Source of the DNA: Vibrio ruber DSM 16370
GTDB taxonomy: Bacteria; Pseudomonadota; Gammaproteobacteria; Enterobacterales; Vibrionaceae
Direction of reading: 5' to 3'
Assembly: GCF_900163965.1 (NCBI RefSeq)
Contig: NZ_FULE01000011.1
Span: 1 to 60,698 of the forward strand
DNA length: 60,698 nucleotides
Below, in pieces: positions 8,034 through 17,531 of the stretch (positions are counted from its first letter, which is position 1; each line of letters starts with the position of its first letter). A model generated the notes under the pieces. It had not been told where the DNA came from. It worked only from the letters and a program-made list of their open reading frames with translations, and ran no database searches. The position numbers were made by a program, and so were the translations under genes.

Positions 8034-8915
8034 TTACCGATTGATATAGCTTTGTCGGTATCGGCTCGGAGTACATCCGCTGGCAAACTTAAACCGATTG
8101 GAAAAATGCCCCGATGAACTAAAACCACACTGCAAAGCGATGGTGACTAAAGACAGTTCGGTTGTCTTCAGCAGCGTTTTCGCCAGCAGTAAGCGCTGCT
8201 GCATCACATATTGATGTGGTGCCAGTCCGACGGATTGTTTAAACATCCGCGCAAAATGATATTCACTTAAATTCGCTACTTCAGCCAAATCAGCAAGTTG
8301 GATGTTGGCACTCAAATTTTCCTCAATATAGGCCTTCACCCGGGTAAGCTGGAAAGGCGCAAGTCCACCGGTAACGGCTATCGGCTCCCATTTAAAATGG
8401 GTGTAGTGGCGAACTAAATGGGTGAGCAATAGTGTCGTCACGGAGCTCAGGGCTAAGCGATCCGCGGTATCATCCCAGCTCAGATTCAATAAAAATTGCC
8501 GGTACAGCGTCGTGACTTGCGGGTCATCAGCAAAGATCCGTTCATCGACACTGAGTCCGTACGGACTCTTGTCCCACACCGATTCCGCAACCTGTTTTAA
8601 ATGCCGGTCAGTAAAATAAAAATGAACAAATGATAAGGCGCCGCGAATATCCCAGACAGACGAATAATCTTTGGGCATCAGGCACATCCGGTCTGGCTTG
8701 CCACCGTTACGCCAGCCGTGCGGTGTTTTCAGGAAAGATTGATAACCATCTTTGACATATAAACTCAAGGTATGATGCTCAGGCGCACTGACATCTACCA
8801 GCGCATGTTGATTATACCAGGATGTCACTCCGGTACCGTTGTCCAGCACCGTTGAATCAAGCTGCTGCGCCTTCTGCTGCTGTAAGCATTCAATCATCCG
8901 GTACGGCTCAGACAT
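8034..8915 (-). CDS. AraC-family transcriptional regulator
   Basis: A 293-residue regulator. Residues about 190-290 hold the two helix-turn-helix motifs of AraC/XylS proteins (IQLADLAEVANLSEYHFARMF and LVTIALQCGFSSSGHFSNRF). The N-terminal part is a cupin-like sensor with PHGWRNGGKPDRMCLMPKD. It is read toward the PTS operon's 3' end and diverges from the transporter gene at 9111, so its most likely target is that transporter through the 195-base shared region. Control of the PTS operon is an alternative. The ligand is unknown. Confidence 0.9.
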   Translation of the reverse strand: MSEPYRMIECLQQQKAQQLDSTVLDNGTGVTSWYNQHALVDVSAPEHHTLSLYVKDGYQSFLKTPHGWRNGGKPDRMCLMPKDYSSVWDIRGALSFVHFYFTDRHLKQVAESVWDKSPYGLSVDERIFADDPQVTTLYRQFLLNLSWDDTADRLALSSVTTLLLTHLVRHYTHFKWEPIAVTGGLAPFQLTRVKAYIEENLSANIQLADLAEVANLSEYHFARMFKQSVGLAPHQYVMQQRLLLAKTLLKTTELSLVTIALQCGFSSSGHFSNRFKFASGCTPSRYRQSYINR

Positions 8916-9110
8916 GGTTTATCCTCTCCGGTATATCAACTTTAACCAGAAACCAGTTTATGGCTAATCATGATGGCAAGCAAACCGATCCCGGCCGCCT
9001 TTCTCAAAAAACCCGCAAGAATATGTAAATGATCAGCAAGCCCCTGTAATCCCGGTCATGGCAACACGGTTAAAATCACCGTCGTACGATTCAGACGGAT
9101 AAAACAAAAT

Positions 9111-10085
9111 ATGATTAACGGTTCACTCTATCTCATCACTGTCCTCATCTGGGGGACAACCTGGTTTGCGATTGCACTCCAAACGGGCAACGTCCCCGCA
9201 ATGGTTTCGGTATTCTACCGCTTTGCGATTGCCTCATGTCTGCTCATTGCCATTCTGAAATGGTCAGGCAAACTACAAGCCATCAATCGACGCGATCACC
9301 TCTTCTGTCTGCTGCAAGGGGTGTGCGTGTTCTGTCTGAATTTCTTATGCTTTTATTCAGCCAATCACTATATCAACAGCGGCTTAGAATCGGTTTTATT
9401 TTCAATGGCGATTGTGTTTAACGCGATCAATGGCGTGATATTTCTCGGTCAGCGCATTACCTACCGGCTCGCCATTGCCAGTCTGATCGGTATTTCAGGG
9501 ATTGTTTGTCTGTTCTGGGAGAGTGTCTTCGCCAATGATTTTGATACCTCAACCCTATACGGCATCGGCTTGTGCCTGCTGGGAACCTACGGCTTCTCGC
9601 TCGGTAATATGATCAGTGCCCGTCATCAAAAAAGAGGCAATGATGTCTTATCCACCAATGCGTATGCAATGCTCTATGGCGCGCTCACCATGCTACTGAT
9701 CATTGGGGTCACCGATACGCATTTCACCATTGATACCACTGTCAGCTACCTTGGCGCGCTCTTTTATCTGGCGATTTTTGGCACGGTGATTGGCTTTGGC
9801 ACTTACTTTGCGCTGGTGGGACGTATCGGGACAGGCGCGGCTGCTTATGCGACGATCTTATTTCCGTTAGTGGCGTTATCGATCTCAACGCAGTTTGAAG
9901 GTTATGTCTGGACACAAAGCGCGATGGTTGGATTGGTACTGATTCTGACCGGTAATATCGTGATGTTTTTGAAAGTGCCCCCCCCCTGCCGAAGCCACGC
10001 TCGAAAGCCATTATCAGTTAATTGGCGCCGGCTTTTGAGCAAGGATCACTCTGCTCACCACAGTAGGCTTTCACTCTTGATGTGA
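9111..10085 (+). CDS. EamA/DMT-family transporter with C9 tract near the 3' end
   Basis: A 324-residue inner-membrane protein with ten predicted helices in two EamA repeats, typical of amino-acid or metabolite exporters. The last helix ends with LTGNIVMFLKV, after which the frame runs into nine consecutive C (9978-9986) and a 41-residue tail rich in Arg, Ser and His that looks unlike a membrane-protein C-terminus. Losing one C would give a short tail ending GAGF; gaining one would give KPRSKAIIS. The tract may be a slippery contingency site or a sequencing length error. The divergent AraC gene is the likely regulator, and a strong terminator follows. Confidence 0.85.
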   Translation: MINGSLYLITVLIWGTTWFAIALQTGNVPAMVSVFYRFAIASCLLIAILKWSGKLQAINRRDHLFCLLQGVCVFCLNFLCFYSANHYINSGLESVLFSMAIVFNAINGVIFLGQRITYRLAIASLIGISGIVCLFWESVFANDFDTSTLYGIGLCLLGTYGFSLGNMISARHQKRGNDVLSTNAYAMLYGALTMLLIIGVTDTHFTIDTTVSYLGALFYLAIFGTVIGFGTYFALVGRIGTGAAAYATILFPLVALSISTQFEGYVWTQSAMVGLVLILTGNIVMFLKVPPPCRSHARKPLSVNWRRLLSKDHSAHHSRLSLLM

Positions 10086-10101
10086 TTAATAACTCAAAAA
10101 T

Positions 10102-10146
10102 AAAACCCCGTACTGACATATTTGTGATCGAGTACGGGGTTTAATT
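10102..10146 (+). terminator. Strong intrinsic terminator after the EamA gene
   Basis: AAACCCCGTACT (10103-10114) pairs perfectly with AGTACGGGGTTT (10131-10142) around a 16-base loop, followed by a T-rich tail. Confidence 0.9.
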
Positions 10147-10285
10147 TGTCACAGATATTGCTATCTAGGGGTGGGTATGTTTATGCTCTTAGTCAGGCAT
10201 AGTCTTCCAATCATCATATCTGTCAACATAGTCTGGGCGATAGTGAAATGACGGAGACACTGCCAATAAAGATAAGCGCAACCTA

Positions 10286-10315
10286 GGATTGTTACTGTTC
10301 CTATCAGGCAAAACC
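10286..10315 (+). promoter_or_regulatory. BglG-type ribonucleic antiterminator (RAT) site upstream of the sulfatase maturase
   Basis: The 30 bases begin GGATTGTTACTG and end CAGGCAAAACC, which is almost the consensus RAT recognised by BglG/LicT/SacT antiterminators. Its last bases overlap the left arm of the terminator at 10310-10365, which is exactly how such sites work: protein-bound RAT RNA prevents terminator folding. The gene downstream is not a PTS or glucosidase gene but the radical SAM protein at 10405. Apart from this site, the terminators and the C9 tail, the 319-base gap from 10086 shows nothing else. Confidence 0.88.
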
Positions 10316-10365
10316 TAAATAAGTCGGCATCCATTGATGGGTGTTGAGTTGTTTAGGTTTTTTTT
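10310..10365 (+). terminator. Conditional terminator overlapping the RAT site
   Basis: AAAACCTAAA (10310-10319) pairs perfectly with TTTAGGTTTT (10352-10361), and the T run continues to 10365. It lies in the leader of the gene at 10405 and shares its left arm with the RAT at 10286-10315. Confidence 0.85.
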
Positions 10366-10404
10366 ATCCACATTTTTGATAACGATAATTCAGAGAGCCA
10401 TGTC

Positions 10405-11694
10405 ATGAATGACCACACCATCCCTATCAATATTGTTGAACCATCACAGCAGTCGGGGCCTGCGCTGCGCTTACCGAAACTCGGTGATGATGATTACTAT
10501 GTCTATCACAACATGGTTAAACCGACAGGATCGTTATGTAATCTGGATTGTACGTATTGTTTTTATCTGCATAAAGAACAGCTCTTGAACCAGTCCAAAC
10601 GTCCAAGAATGGCTCCTGATTTACTGGAACTCCATATCCGCCAGTACATGGAAGCCAATACAGGCCCCAGTGTCGATTTCACCTGGCAAGGGGGAGAGCC
10701 GACGCTCGCAGGGCTCGATTTTTATAAAAAAGTCGTCCGCATCCAACAAAAATATAAACGCCCGGATCAAATCGTTTATAACGACTTACAAACTAACGGC
10801 TTGCTTTTGGATGATGAATGGTGCCTGTTTTTGAAGGAACATGATTTTCTGGTCGGTCTGTCAATCGATGGTCCGGCAGAATTTCACGACCTTTATCGTT
10901 ACACCAAAACCAAAATGCCAACCCATGCCAGAGTGATGGAAACCGTCGCACTGCTCCACCAATATGACATCCCGTTTAATGCGCTGTGTGTGGTCAATCG
11001 TGACAATGCACAACAGCCGTTGGCTGTCTATCGCTTCCTCCGCGATCAGGTGAAGCCACGTATCATTCAATTTATTCCCGGCATCGAAACCAAAGATTTT
11101 GAATCGGTCGCCCCGGGTCAGTGGGATCCGGATAAACTACCAATGCTTTCTTCTCCGGCAGCAAGACCCGGCAATGAAGATTCCGTCGTGACCGACTGGA
11201 GCGTTGATCCAATCGATTGGGGTAACTTTCTTTGTACAGTTTGGGATGAATGGTTTCAGCGCGATTTTGGTCAAACCTTTGTCGATCAGTTCGAAAATGT
11301 CATTTCAATCATGTTCAATCACGGTCCGCAGAAATGCGTTAATGCGCAAGTTTGTGGTAAGGCTGTTGCGATTGAACACAATGGTGATATCTACTCCTGC
11401 GATCACTTTGTCTACCCGGAATATAAACTGGGTAACATTCAACAGGTTCATCAGGGGGATTTAGTATTCTCTGACGCACAGAAAAAATTTGGCTTTGCTA
11501 AATTTGAGTCTTTACCGAAACATTGTAACCAATGTTTCTTTCTCAATTTATGTTGGGGAGAGTGCCCGAAAAGCCGCTTCATCCGCACCCCGGACGGTGA
11601 GGCGGGGCTTAGCTATCTTTGCTCAGGTCTCAAGCTATTCTATGCCAAAGCGACCAATGCCTATCCCACACTGAAACAACGCCTTAAGTTGTAA
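10405..11694 (+). CDS. Anaerobic sulfatase-maturating enzyme (radical SAM/SPASM)
   Basis: A 429-residue radical SAM enzyme. The 4Fe-4S/SAM motif CNLDCTYC uses Cys45, Cys49 and Cys52. The C-terminal SPASM region carries the auxiliary cluster cysteines (KCVNAQVCG, YSCDHF, HCNQCFFLNLCWGECPKS). The family converts a Cys or Ser of type I sulfatases to formylglycine. No sulfatase gene lies in the window, so its partner must be elsewhere. The leader contains a RAT site and terminator, predicting control by the BglG-type protein encoded convergently at 13704; the stop codons of this gene and the PTS gene lie only three bases apart. Confidence 0.9.
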   Translation: MNDHTIPINIVEPSQQSGPALRLPKLGDDDYYVYHNMVKPTGSLCNLDCTYCFYLHKEQLLNQSKRPRMAPDLLELHIRQYMEANTGPSVDFTWQGGEPTLAGLDFYKKVVRIQQKYKRPDQIVYNDLQTNGLLLDDEWCLFLKEHDFLVGLSIDGPAEFHDLYRYTKTKMPTHARVMETVALLHQYDIPFNALCVVNRDNAQQPLAVYRFLRDQVKPRIIQFIPGIETKDFESVAPGQWDPDKLPMLSSPAARPGNEDSVVTDWSVDPIDWGNFLCTVWDEWFQRDFGQTFVDQFENVISIMFNHGPQKCVNAQVCGKAVAIEHNGDIYSCDHFVYPEYKLGNIQQVHQGDLVFSDAQKKFGFAKFESLPKHCNQCFFLNLCWGECPKSRFIRTPDGEAGLSYLCSGLKLFYAKATNAYPTLKQRLKL

Positions 11695-11697
11695 GTC

Positions 11698-13686
11698 TCA
11701 ACTCTCGGATCGAACCGTCAATAATGTTGCGCCATGTTCTATCGGGTCTCCCTTTTGAACATGGCATATCACTTCACCATACTGCGCTGAATCTCTGATA
11801 ATCACCACAGTCTCCAAGTCATAACCCATATCAGAAATGATCGTATGATCAAAATGAATGAGCTGCTGCCCACGCTTCACCGGTGTCCCTTTTGGTAAAG
11901 CAGCAGAAAAATGCATCCCTTCCAGTTTGGCTGTATCAATACCGATATGAATAAAGACTTCTACACCCCGCTGTGTTTTGATACCAATCGCATGACTGTG
12001 GTTAAAATCGGAGACAACTTCCCCATCAGCCGGTGCATACACGATGCCACTATCAGGGATAATTACAATTCCTGCCCCTAAAATCCCCATCGAAAAAATT
12101 GAATCTGCCGACTCTTCAAGCGGAAGAATCTCTCCGGATAAAGGTGAAGAAATGATTTCACTGAATACACTTTGAGCCGCTTCACCGGCGACCATTTGTT
12201 GCACCTTTCCTTGCCAGCTTGGGTCTCCGGACCAATCTCCGGTATCAGTGGCAAGTGACGGTTTCCTTTCCTGTTTATGCTCTTTCCCAACATCCGCGTT
12301 TGGCCGGAGAGAGGCTTTCTGAACCGGCTGGCCGGAAAAATAATAACTCAGATACCCGGCAAATAATGTGGCAATGAGATTGGCTGCTAAAGCAGCATAA
12401 ACGGTAATATCAATCCCATGTTCAGGAATCATTTGTGTCAGCGTAAACAGGCTCATCACGCCCATAGAATAGACTTTGGCTTGATAAAGCCCCATCAATC
12501 CTCCCCCTAAAGCGCCTCCCAGACAACCAAACAGGAAAGGACGTTTTCTTGGCAAGGTAAACCCGTATATTGCAGGTTCCGTTATACCAAACAGCGCAGT
12601 CACTGAAGCAGACCCCAATAACCCTCTGCGCTTACGATCTTTTTCACGAAAAAACAGTCCGAGACAAGCTCCCGCCTGCCCGAAGACGGCTGGCATCAAT
12701 AAAGGCACCAACACATCATAGCCATAAACAGAAATATTATTGATTATCGCAGGCACCAGCCCCCAATGAATCCCAAACACAACCAGAATTTCCCAGATCC
12801 CCCCCATCAGTAACCCGGCAATACCCGGCTCAACCTGATAAAGCGTAATAAGCAGCCATGAGATTTTAGAAGCAATCAAAGAAGAGAGCGGCCCGATAAA
12901 AATAAAGGTAATCGGGACAGTCACAGCGAGACACAGTGCAGGGATCAACAAATCAGAAAAAGAAAACTTCATAAATTTTGCGAGCAAATACTCTAGCTTC
13001 GCATTCACCCAAGTTGCCAGTATTACCGGCAGAACACTCGACGAATAATCAATATAATAAATGGGTAAGCCTAAAAACGTATCACTTCCCTGACTGCTAT
13101 AAGCCTCTTGCGAGAAAAATAACTCAGCGGTGTTGGCAATATCAGGATGAACCATAGCAGCACCGATAGCCATCCCCACAAACGGACGCCCCTTAAATTT
13201 TTTAGCTGCGGTATAACCGAGAAAAACCGGCAGGAAGATGAACGTTGATGTCGATGCCAGATTGAGTAAGCGATATATACCGCTATCAGGAGTAATCCAG
13301 CCCAGTGCGGAACATAACATCAACATACCATTGAGGATCCCGGCTCCGGCTAATAATCCGAGTAACGGTGTGAAAATGCTGGTAATGATATCGATAGACT
13401 GGTTAAAAAATCCGTGAACGTGTTTCTCTTCCACGTTTTCGCCTAACAATACCATGAGCTCATGATAGATTTGAGCGACATGCCCCCCGACCACAATATG
13501 ATACTGGCCAAAATTCGTCATCACCGCGACAACTTCCGGCAAATCAAGCAATTTTTCACCTGCGACTTGCTCTTCATTTTTCAACACAAAACGCAAGCGT
13601 GTCGTACAATGAACGACGCTTTTGATATTATTCGCACCACCGACAAAGATAAGAATCTGGCTCGCCAGCTCCTGATAATGATCCAT
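11698..13686 (-). CDS. bglF: Beta-glucoside-type PTS permease EIIBCA
   Basis: A 662-residue fused permease in the order EIIB (1-90, phosphocysteine Cys27 in HCTTRLRF), EIIC (about 105-460, ten hydrophobic segments, GITEPAIYGFTLP motif) and EIIA-glucose-like (about 510-650, with FIHIGIDTAKLEG carrying the phosphohistidine). This is the domain order of BglF. The protein both imports and phosphorylates a sugar and, in characterised systems, phosphorylates and inactivates the cognate antiterminator. The gene follows that antiterminator after 17 bases. No phospho-beta-glucosidase is present, so the sugar is unknown. Confidence 0.9.
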   Translation of the reverse strand: MDHYQELASQILIFVGGANNIKSVVHCTTRLRFVLKNEEQVAGEKLLDLPEVVAVMTNFGQYHIVVGGHVAQIYHELMVLLGENVEEKHVHGFFNQSIDIITSIFTPLLGLLAGAGILNGMLMLCSALGWITPDSGIYRLLNLASTSTFIFLPVFLGYTAAKKFKGRPFVGMAIGAAMVHPDIANTAELFFSQEAYSSQGSDTFLGLPIYYIDYSSSVLPVILATWVNAKLEYLLAKFMKFSFSDLLIPALCLAVTVPITFIFIGPLSSLIASKISWLLITLYQVEPGIAGLLMGGIWEILVVFGIHWGLVPAIINNISVYGYDVLVPLLMPAVFGQAGACLGLFFREKDRKRRGLLGSASVTALFGITEPAIYGFTLPRKRPFLFGCLGGALGGGLMGLYQAKVYSMGVMSLFTLTQMIPEHGIDITVYAALAANLIATLFAGYLSYYFSGQPVQKASLRPNADVGKEHKQERKPSLATDTGDWSGDPSWQGKVQQMVAGEAAQSVFSEIISSPLSGEILPLEESADSIFSMGILGAGIVIIPDSGIVYAPADGEVVSDFNHSHAIGIKTQRGVEVFIHIGIDTAKLEGMHFSAALPKGTPVKRGQQLIHFDHTIISDMGYDLETVVIIRDSAQYGEVICHVQKGDPIEHGATLLTVRSES

Positions 13687-13703
13687 TTCACTTTTCTCTG
13701 CGA

Positions 13704-14558
13704 TTATGAATGAGCAGCCCGTCTGACCCGTTCGATATGGACAGTCAGAAACATCATCTCTTCCGAAGTCATCACATGCTGATATTTTTTCTCGACGTAC
13801 TGACCAATTTTCACGGTACAGTCAAACGACTTAGGGTACTTCTCTTTAATAGAGATAAATAAGGAATCGTCATCAGATTCAATAGTTGTTTTATGAATGA
13901 GCCGATGGGCAAAAAACTTCAGATGAGTAACTAACCGTTGAAAATCGGGGCTTTTATCATCCAGACTGATTTCCATCTGATACTGGATCATCTGCACAAT
14001 ATCACGAATCAGATTGGTCACACTGATGGTATTGTTCATATCTTCATTAAGCTGCGCATTCACCAAATGTAACGTGATAAAGCCCGCTTCATCTTCACCA
14101 AACTGAATCCCCGAAGCCTCCTTCAATAAACGCAATGCTTCAAGGCCGACCCGATATTCCTGCGGATAAAGTTGCCGGATTTCCCATAACATCGCATTTT
14201 TGACCTGCTGCCCTTGCATCATTCGCTCCAAAGCAAAAAACAAGTGGTCGGCCAGTGAAATACGCACACTCGGATGCAACTGCCCCGGTAAATCCCGTTC
14301 AGCTAAGCTCACAATTGATTCCGTCACAGAAAGCAGTTCTAAAGGGATTTTTTCCAGCAGTTCAAGATAACGGGTATCAACCGCTTTATCGTCGGTCTTG
14401 GCCAGTGTAAAGACTTTCTCAATGAGCTGTTGATCAATCGACATTCCTTGCTTCATTTGAAAGCCGATCCCTTTGCCCATCACCACCACTTCGTTCCCAT
14501 GCTCATCAATAGAAATAATGACATTATTGTTCAGTAATTTTTCAACCTGCATGTTCAT
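13704..14558 (-). CDS. bglG: BglG-family transcriptional antiterminator
   Basis: A 284-residue protein: an N-terminal RNA-binding domain (1-55, NNNVIISIDEHGNEVVVMGKG IGF region) and two PTS regulatory domains (PRD1 about 65-170, PRD2 about 175-284) with the expected histidines (HLVNAQL, FFAHRL, HIERV). It is the first gene of a leftward pair with the BglF-like permease, and its own leader has a RAT plus terminator (14575-14663). A second RAT at 10286 suggests a regulon of at least two transcripts. In the usual cycle the protein is active when sugar is present and EII no longer phosphorylates it. Confidence 0.92.
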   Translation of the reverse strand: MNMQVEKLLNNNVIISIDEHGNEVVVMGKGIGFQMKQGMSIDQQLIEKVFTLAKTDDKAVDTRYLELLEKIPLELLSVTESIVSLAERDLPGQLHPSVRISLADHLFFALERMMQGQQVKNAMLWEIRQLYPQEYRVGLEALRLLKEASGIQFGEDEAGFITLHLVNAQLNEDMNNTISVTNLIRDIVQMIQYQMEISLDDKSPDFQRLVTHLKFFAHRLIHKTTIESDDDSLFISIKEKYPKSFDCTVKIGQYVEKKYQHVMTSEEMMFLTVHIERVRRAAHS

Positions 14559-14574
14559 CCAAACTCATTTTTTA

Positions 14575-14640
14575 TATAAAAAAACCTGAAGATTTCAAAG
14601 CAAAATGCGACTCGCAAATGCTTTGAAATCTCCAGGTTTT
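14575..14640 (-). terminator. Conditional terminator in the bglG leader
   Basis: On the minus strand AAAACCTGGAGATTTCAAAG pairs with CTTTGAAATCTTCAGGTTTT (one mismatch) to give a stem over 20 bp long, followed by seven T. Its 5' arm shares GCAAAACC/GGTTTT with the adjoining RAT, as in classic bgl leaders. Confidence 0.9.
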
Positions 14641-14663
14641 GCATGCTTGTGCATTAGCAATCC
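14635..14663 (-). promoter_or_regulatory. RAT site in the bglG leader
   Basis: Read on the minus strand from 14663, the 29 bases begin GGATTGCTAATGCA and end GCATGCAAAACC, close to the BglG-family RAT consensus. The site runs into the terminator arm, predicting autoregulation of bglG by antitermination. Confidence 0.88.
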
Positions 14664-14675
14664 ATGTTCTTTATC

Positions 14676-14705
14676 AAAATAGCATGTATTTTGAAGCGCT
14701 ATCAA
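14676..14705 (-). promoter_or_regulatory. Candidate sigma-70 promoter of the bglG operon
   Basis: On the minus strand TTGATA (14705-14700) and TATTTT (14681-14676) are separated by 18 bases, just upstream of the RAT. Five of six and four of six bases match the consensus. The remainder of the 324-base gap up to 14882 shows nothing else I can name. Confidence 0.5.
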
Positions 14706-14882
14706 TGAAAGATCATATAACTGTGCAGTCCAGCACAGCATCAATAGCAATTCTCTTGATGACCCATATCAACGTTCTGTCATGCTTATTTGATAGAATT
14801 ATAACTTGCAACACACCACTGTGCTTATATTCATTCAAGCCGCATCAATCATTACGGATAGATCGATAGTAAAGAGATTACA

Positions 14883-16427
14883 ATGGCAGACAAAAGAGTC
14901 AGTTTTTCCGAGAATGACAGTCTCATATCAACTACATCCCCTGACAGTTATATCACCTACTGCAATGAAGATTTTTGCCGCGTTGCCGGTTATCAACCAA
15001 CAGAACTTCTCGGTAACCCCCATAATGTAATTCGTCATCATGACATGCCGAAAGCAGCTTTTGGCCAAATGTGGGACTATATTCAATCCGGCAACAGCTG
15101 GATGGGGCTGGTCAAAAATCAATGTAAAAATTCCGGTCATTATTGGGTCTCAGCTTTTGTTACGCCCATCATGGGAACAAATGGAAAAATCTACGAATAT
15201 CAATCCGTCAGAACCCAGCCAACCGATGCACAGATTTCAAGGGCAAGCGCACTGTATCATCGTTTAAAAAAAGGCCCTGTCACCATCAGACGTATCCCAT
15301 GGTTCAATCTGCTACTGGGCGTCACATTGATACAGCTTGCCACTCTGTGCGCATTTGCTTTTTCACTCTTTTCGCTCCCCATTACGCTCGGGATGATGCT
15401 CCCATTGTTTCTGCTCCAGATTGCCTGTTCATTGCGGCTGAAACAACGCATGACCACCTTGAATAAACTGGCTCAGGATCATTACAACAACCCCCTCATG
15501 GAACAACCATATACAGGCTATTGTGACGATCTCTCTCGCATTGAGCTGGCACTGCTGATGAAGCGTGCAGAGTTAAGAGCCGCAACTGCACGGGCTAAAG
15601 AAACATCCGCAACTTTGCTTCAGGCAGCCAATGAAGAAGTTCACAATCGCACTCTCATTGATCAAGAGCTGAACGGACAGGAAACAGCAACCAATGCAAT
15701 GGCTGTATCTGCTGAAGAAATGCAGGCCTCAATTGATGAAGTCTCCGAGCAGGCAAAACAGAGTGCTGAATTTGCGAACGATGCGCAAAACAAAGCGCAG
15801 GAGGGCACCCAAACCATTGACGAAGCCGTCCTCACCGTTCATCTCCTGAGTCAACATTTAACCCATTCAAAAACCGCGCTGGAACAACTTTATCGTGACG
15901 TTGACGGAATAGAAACGATTCTGGAAATGATTCAGGGCATCGCTGAACAAACCAACTTATTGGCTCTCAATGCCGCGATTGAAGCGGCAAGAGCCGGTGA
16001 ACACGGGCGCGGCTTTGCCGTGGTCGCCGATGAAGTACGCGCCTTATCTGGCAAAACCAGTTCCGCTGTCGGAGACATTCGCTCGAGAATTGAAGAGTTG
16101 CAAACAACCGTCAATAAAACGGGACAGTTAATGGAAGAAGGGGTCAAAGCTTCAGAGCAAAGTGTCGCCAAATCACAACAAAGTAAGGCATCATTCGCAG
16201 CCATTGTGCATGACTTGGTCTCTATCGGCGAGCAAAGTGCATTCACGGCACAAGCCATTACCGAACAAGTGCAAGTGACGAAAGGGATCAACGAACACGT
16301 ACTGCGGATGAATGATGCCATTCAGTCCACCAAATCACTCTCGTCATCATCGGTTGAGCGCACCAATGCACTTGTAACACGGCTGGAAAGTCTGCAACGG
16401 CTGGTCGAGCAATTTAGTCAGTCATAA
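14883..16427 (+). CDS. Aer-like methyl-accepting chemotaxis protein with N-terminal PAS domain
   Basis: A 514-residue chemoreceptor. Residues about 20-115 form a cytoplasmic PAS domain of the Aer type ([42 protein letters not shown]), likely binding FAD and sensing redox or energy state. Two close membrane helices lie around 140-178 with no periplasmic sensing domain. The long coiled-coil signalling domain contains the invariant hairpin tip [20 protein letters not shown], which contacts CheA and CheW. Energy taxis is the expected role. It is monocistronic and convergent with the next gene. Confidence 0.93.
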   Translation: MADKRVSFSENDSLISTTSPDSYITYCNEDFCRVAGYQPTELLGNPHNVIRHHDMPKAAFGQMWDYIQSGNSWMGLVKNQCKNSGHYWVSAFVTPIMGTNGKIYEYQSVRTQPTDAQISRASALYHRLKKGPVTIRRIPWFNLLLGVTLIQLATLCAFAFSLFSLPITLGMMLPLFLLQIACSLRLKQRMTTLNKLAQDHYNNPLMEQPYTGYCDDLSRIELALLMKRAELRAATARAKETSATLLQAANEEVHNRTLIDQELNGQETATNAMAVSAEEMQASIDEVSEQAKQSAEFANDAQNKAQEGTQTIDEAVLTVHLLSQHLTHSKTALEQLYRDVDGIETILEMIQGIAEQTNLLALNAAIEAARAGEHGRGFAVVADEVRALSGKTSSAVGDIRSRIEELQTTVNKTGQLMEEGVKASEQSVAKSQQSKASFAAIVHDLVSIGEQSAFTAQAITEQVQVTKGINEHVLRMNDAIQSTKSLSSSSVERTNALVTRLESLQRLVEQFSQS

Positions 16428-16434
16428 ACATACA

Positions 16435-16466
16435 ACATCCGGACAGCATCAACACGATCCGGATGT
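16435..16466. terminator. Hairpin between convergent genes, possible terminator
   Basis: ACATCCGGA (16435-16443) pairs perfectly with TCCGGATGT (16458-16466) around a 14-base loop. It lies between the convergent chemoreceptor and secreted-protein genes. No T run follows, so terminator activity is uncertain. Confidence 0.45.
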
Positions 16467-16525
16467 ATAATCGTTCATCAAGTGACTGAATCAGAAAGTC
16501 ACTGAATCAAAAAACAAAAAACGGC

Positions 16526-17332
16526 TTAATCAAGGTTAACTCGGCTAAAGTTCACCTGATGTCCGCCGGTATTTTCAGTGGTACTGGTTGAATAGAACAG
16601 CGACACCTGCCCATCGGTATTCAAAAATGCTTCACTTCCTGCTGCCACTTGTACCGTGATATGCTGATGCTTACGCGGGTCAACATAACTCATACCGACT
16701 GTCGGAATCTCATTCCCTTCTTTATCACTGGCACTCCCTGCCACTTCAACACGATATGTGGTATTCGGGTCAACAAAATGAACTTGTGCACTCCCCTGAC
16801 CGGCACCGATATTGTGACGATTGACATCGACCTCAACACTCTCCGGAGCAGGCAGAACACCACAGAATTTCGCGGTGATTTGGGTGATTCTTAACGTCTC
16901 ACCGGAGAGCGTCCGGCCAAGACCCAGCTCAATTTCTCCGTCGGTCAGCGCATTGAGATACATCGATCTGGTCATGTTCATCCGCACTGATGAACTCCCG
17001 GGGAACAAAATACCACCATTATTACTGGAAGAATTGGGCAACACCCCCCACAAATACTGCTTCTTTGTTACCGCTGAAGCGAGTTGTACATTCAGCGTAA
17101 AGTCCCGCGGATTCTCAATCTCTGAACTCTCAAACTTAAACACAACATGACGGATACTTCCCCATGACGATGAGTCGTAATTAATGGTCATCGCGGGATT
17201 AAAGGTAATCGTTTTCTCAAACCATTGTGAACCGTCAGTATATTCCGGATAGCAGCCCGTCGCAGCCGACACCGAAGCGCCCCACAATGCGGTGACAACA
17301 AATGCAACAGCACGCTTTACTTGTTTCTTCAT
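16526..17332 (-). CDS. Secreted protein of unknown function
   Basis: A 268-residue protein when started at the ATG at 17332, which has GGAGTG seven bases upstream; a longer frame from 17359 lacks a site. It has a typical signal peptide (KKQVKRAVAFVVTALWGASVSA, cleavage after about residue 23), so it is exported. The mature protein looks beta-rich, with an early CYPEYTDGSQW and one more Cys in AKFCGVLPAPE, which may form a disulfide. I recognise no family; a periplasmic, outer-surface or fimbrial-adhesin-like beta sandwich is possible. It is monocistronic. Confidence 0.75.
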   Translation of the reverse strand: MKKQVKRAVAFVVTALWGASVSAATGCYPEYTDGSQWFEKTITFNPAMTINYDSSSWGSIRHVVFKFESSEIENPRDFTLNVQLASAVTKKQYLWGVLPNSSSNNGGILFPGSSSVRMNMTRSMYLNALTDGEIELGLGRTLSGETLRITQITAKFCGVLPAPESVEVDVNRHNIGAGQGSAQVHFVDPNTTYRVEVAGSASDKEGNEIPTVGMSYVDPRKHQHITVQVAAGSEAFLNTDGQVSLFYSTSTTENTGGHQVNFSRVNLD

Positions 17333-17531
17333 ATTCACTCCATATATTGTGTTAAACAAAAGGAGCTCAATAATAAACTAAGTGAATATATAAAAAATCA
17401 CTTTTAAAACAAACAATTAAAATGTGAAAAATATCTCTGCCGACCGCTATTACTATTTTCGATAAATAGCATTGTCACTTTCTCCGACAAACCGATACAC
17501 TCTCCCCAAAATCATCTCTCAGAATTTAGCT

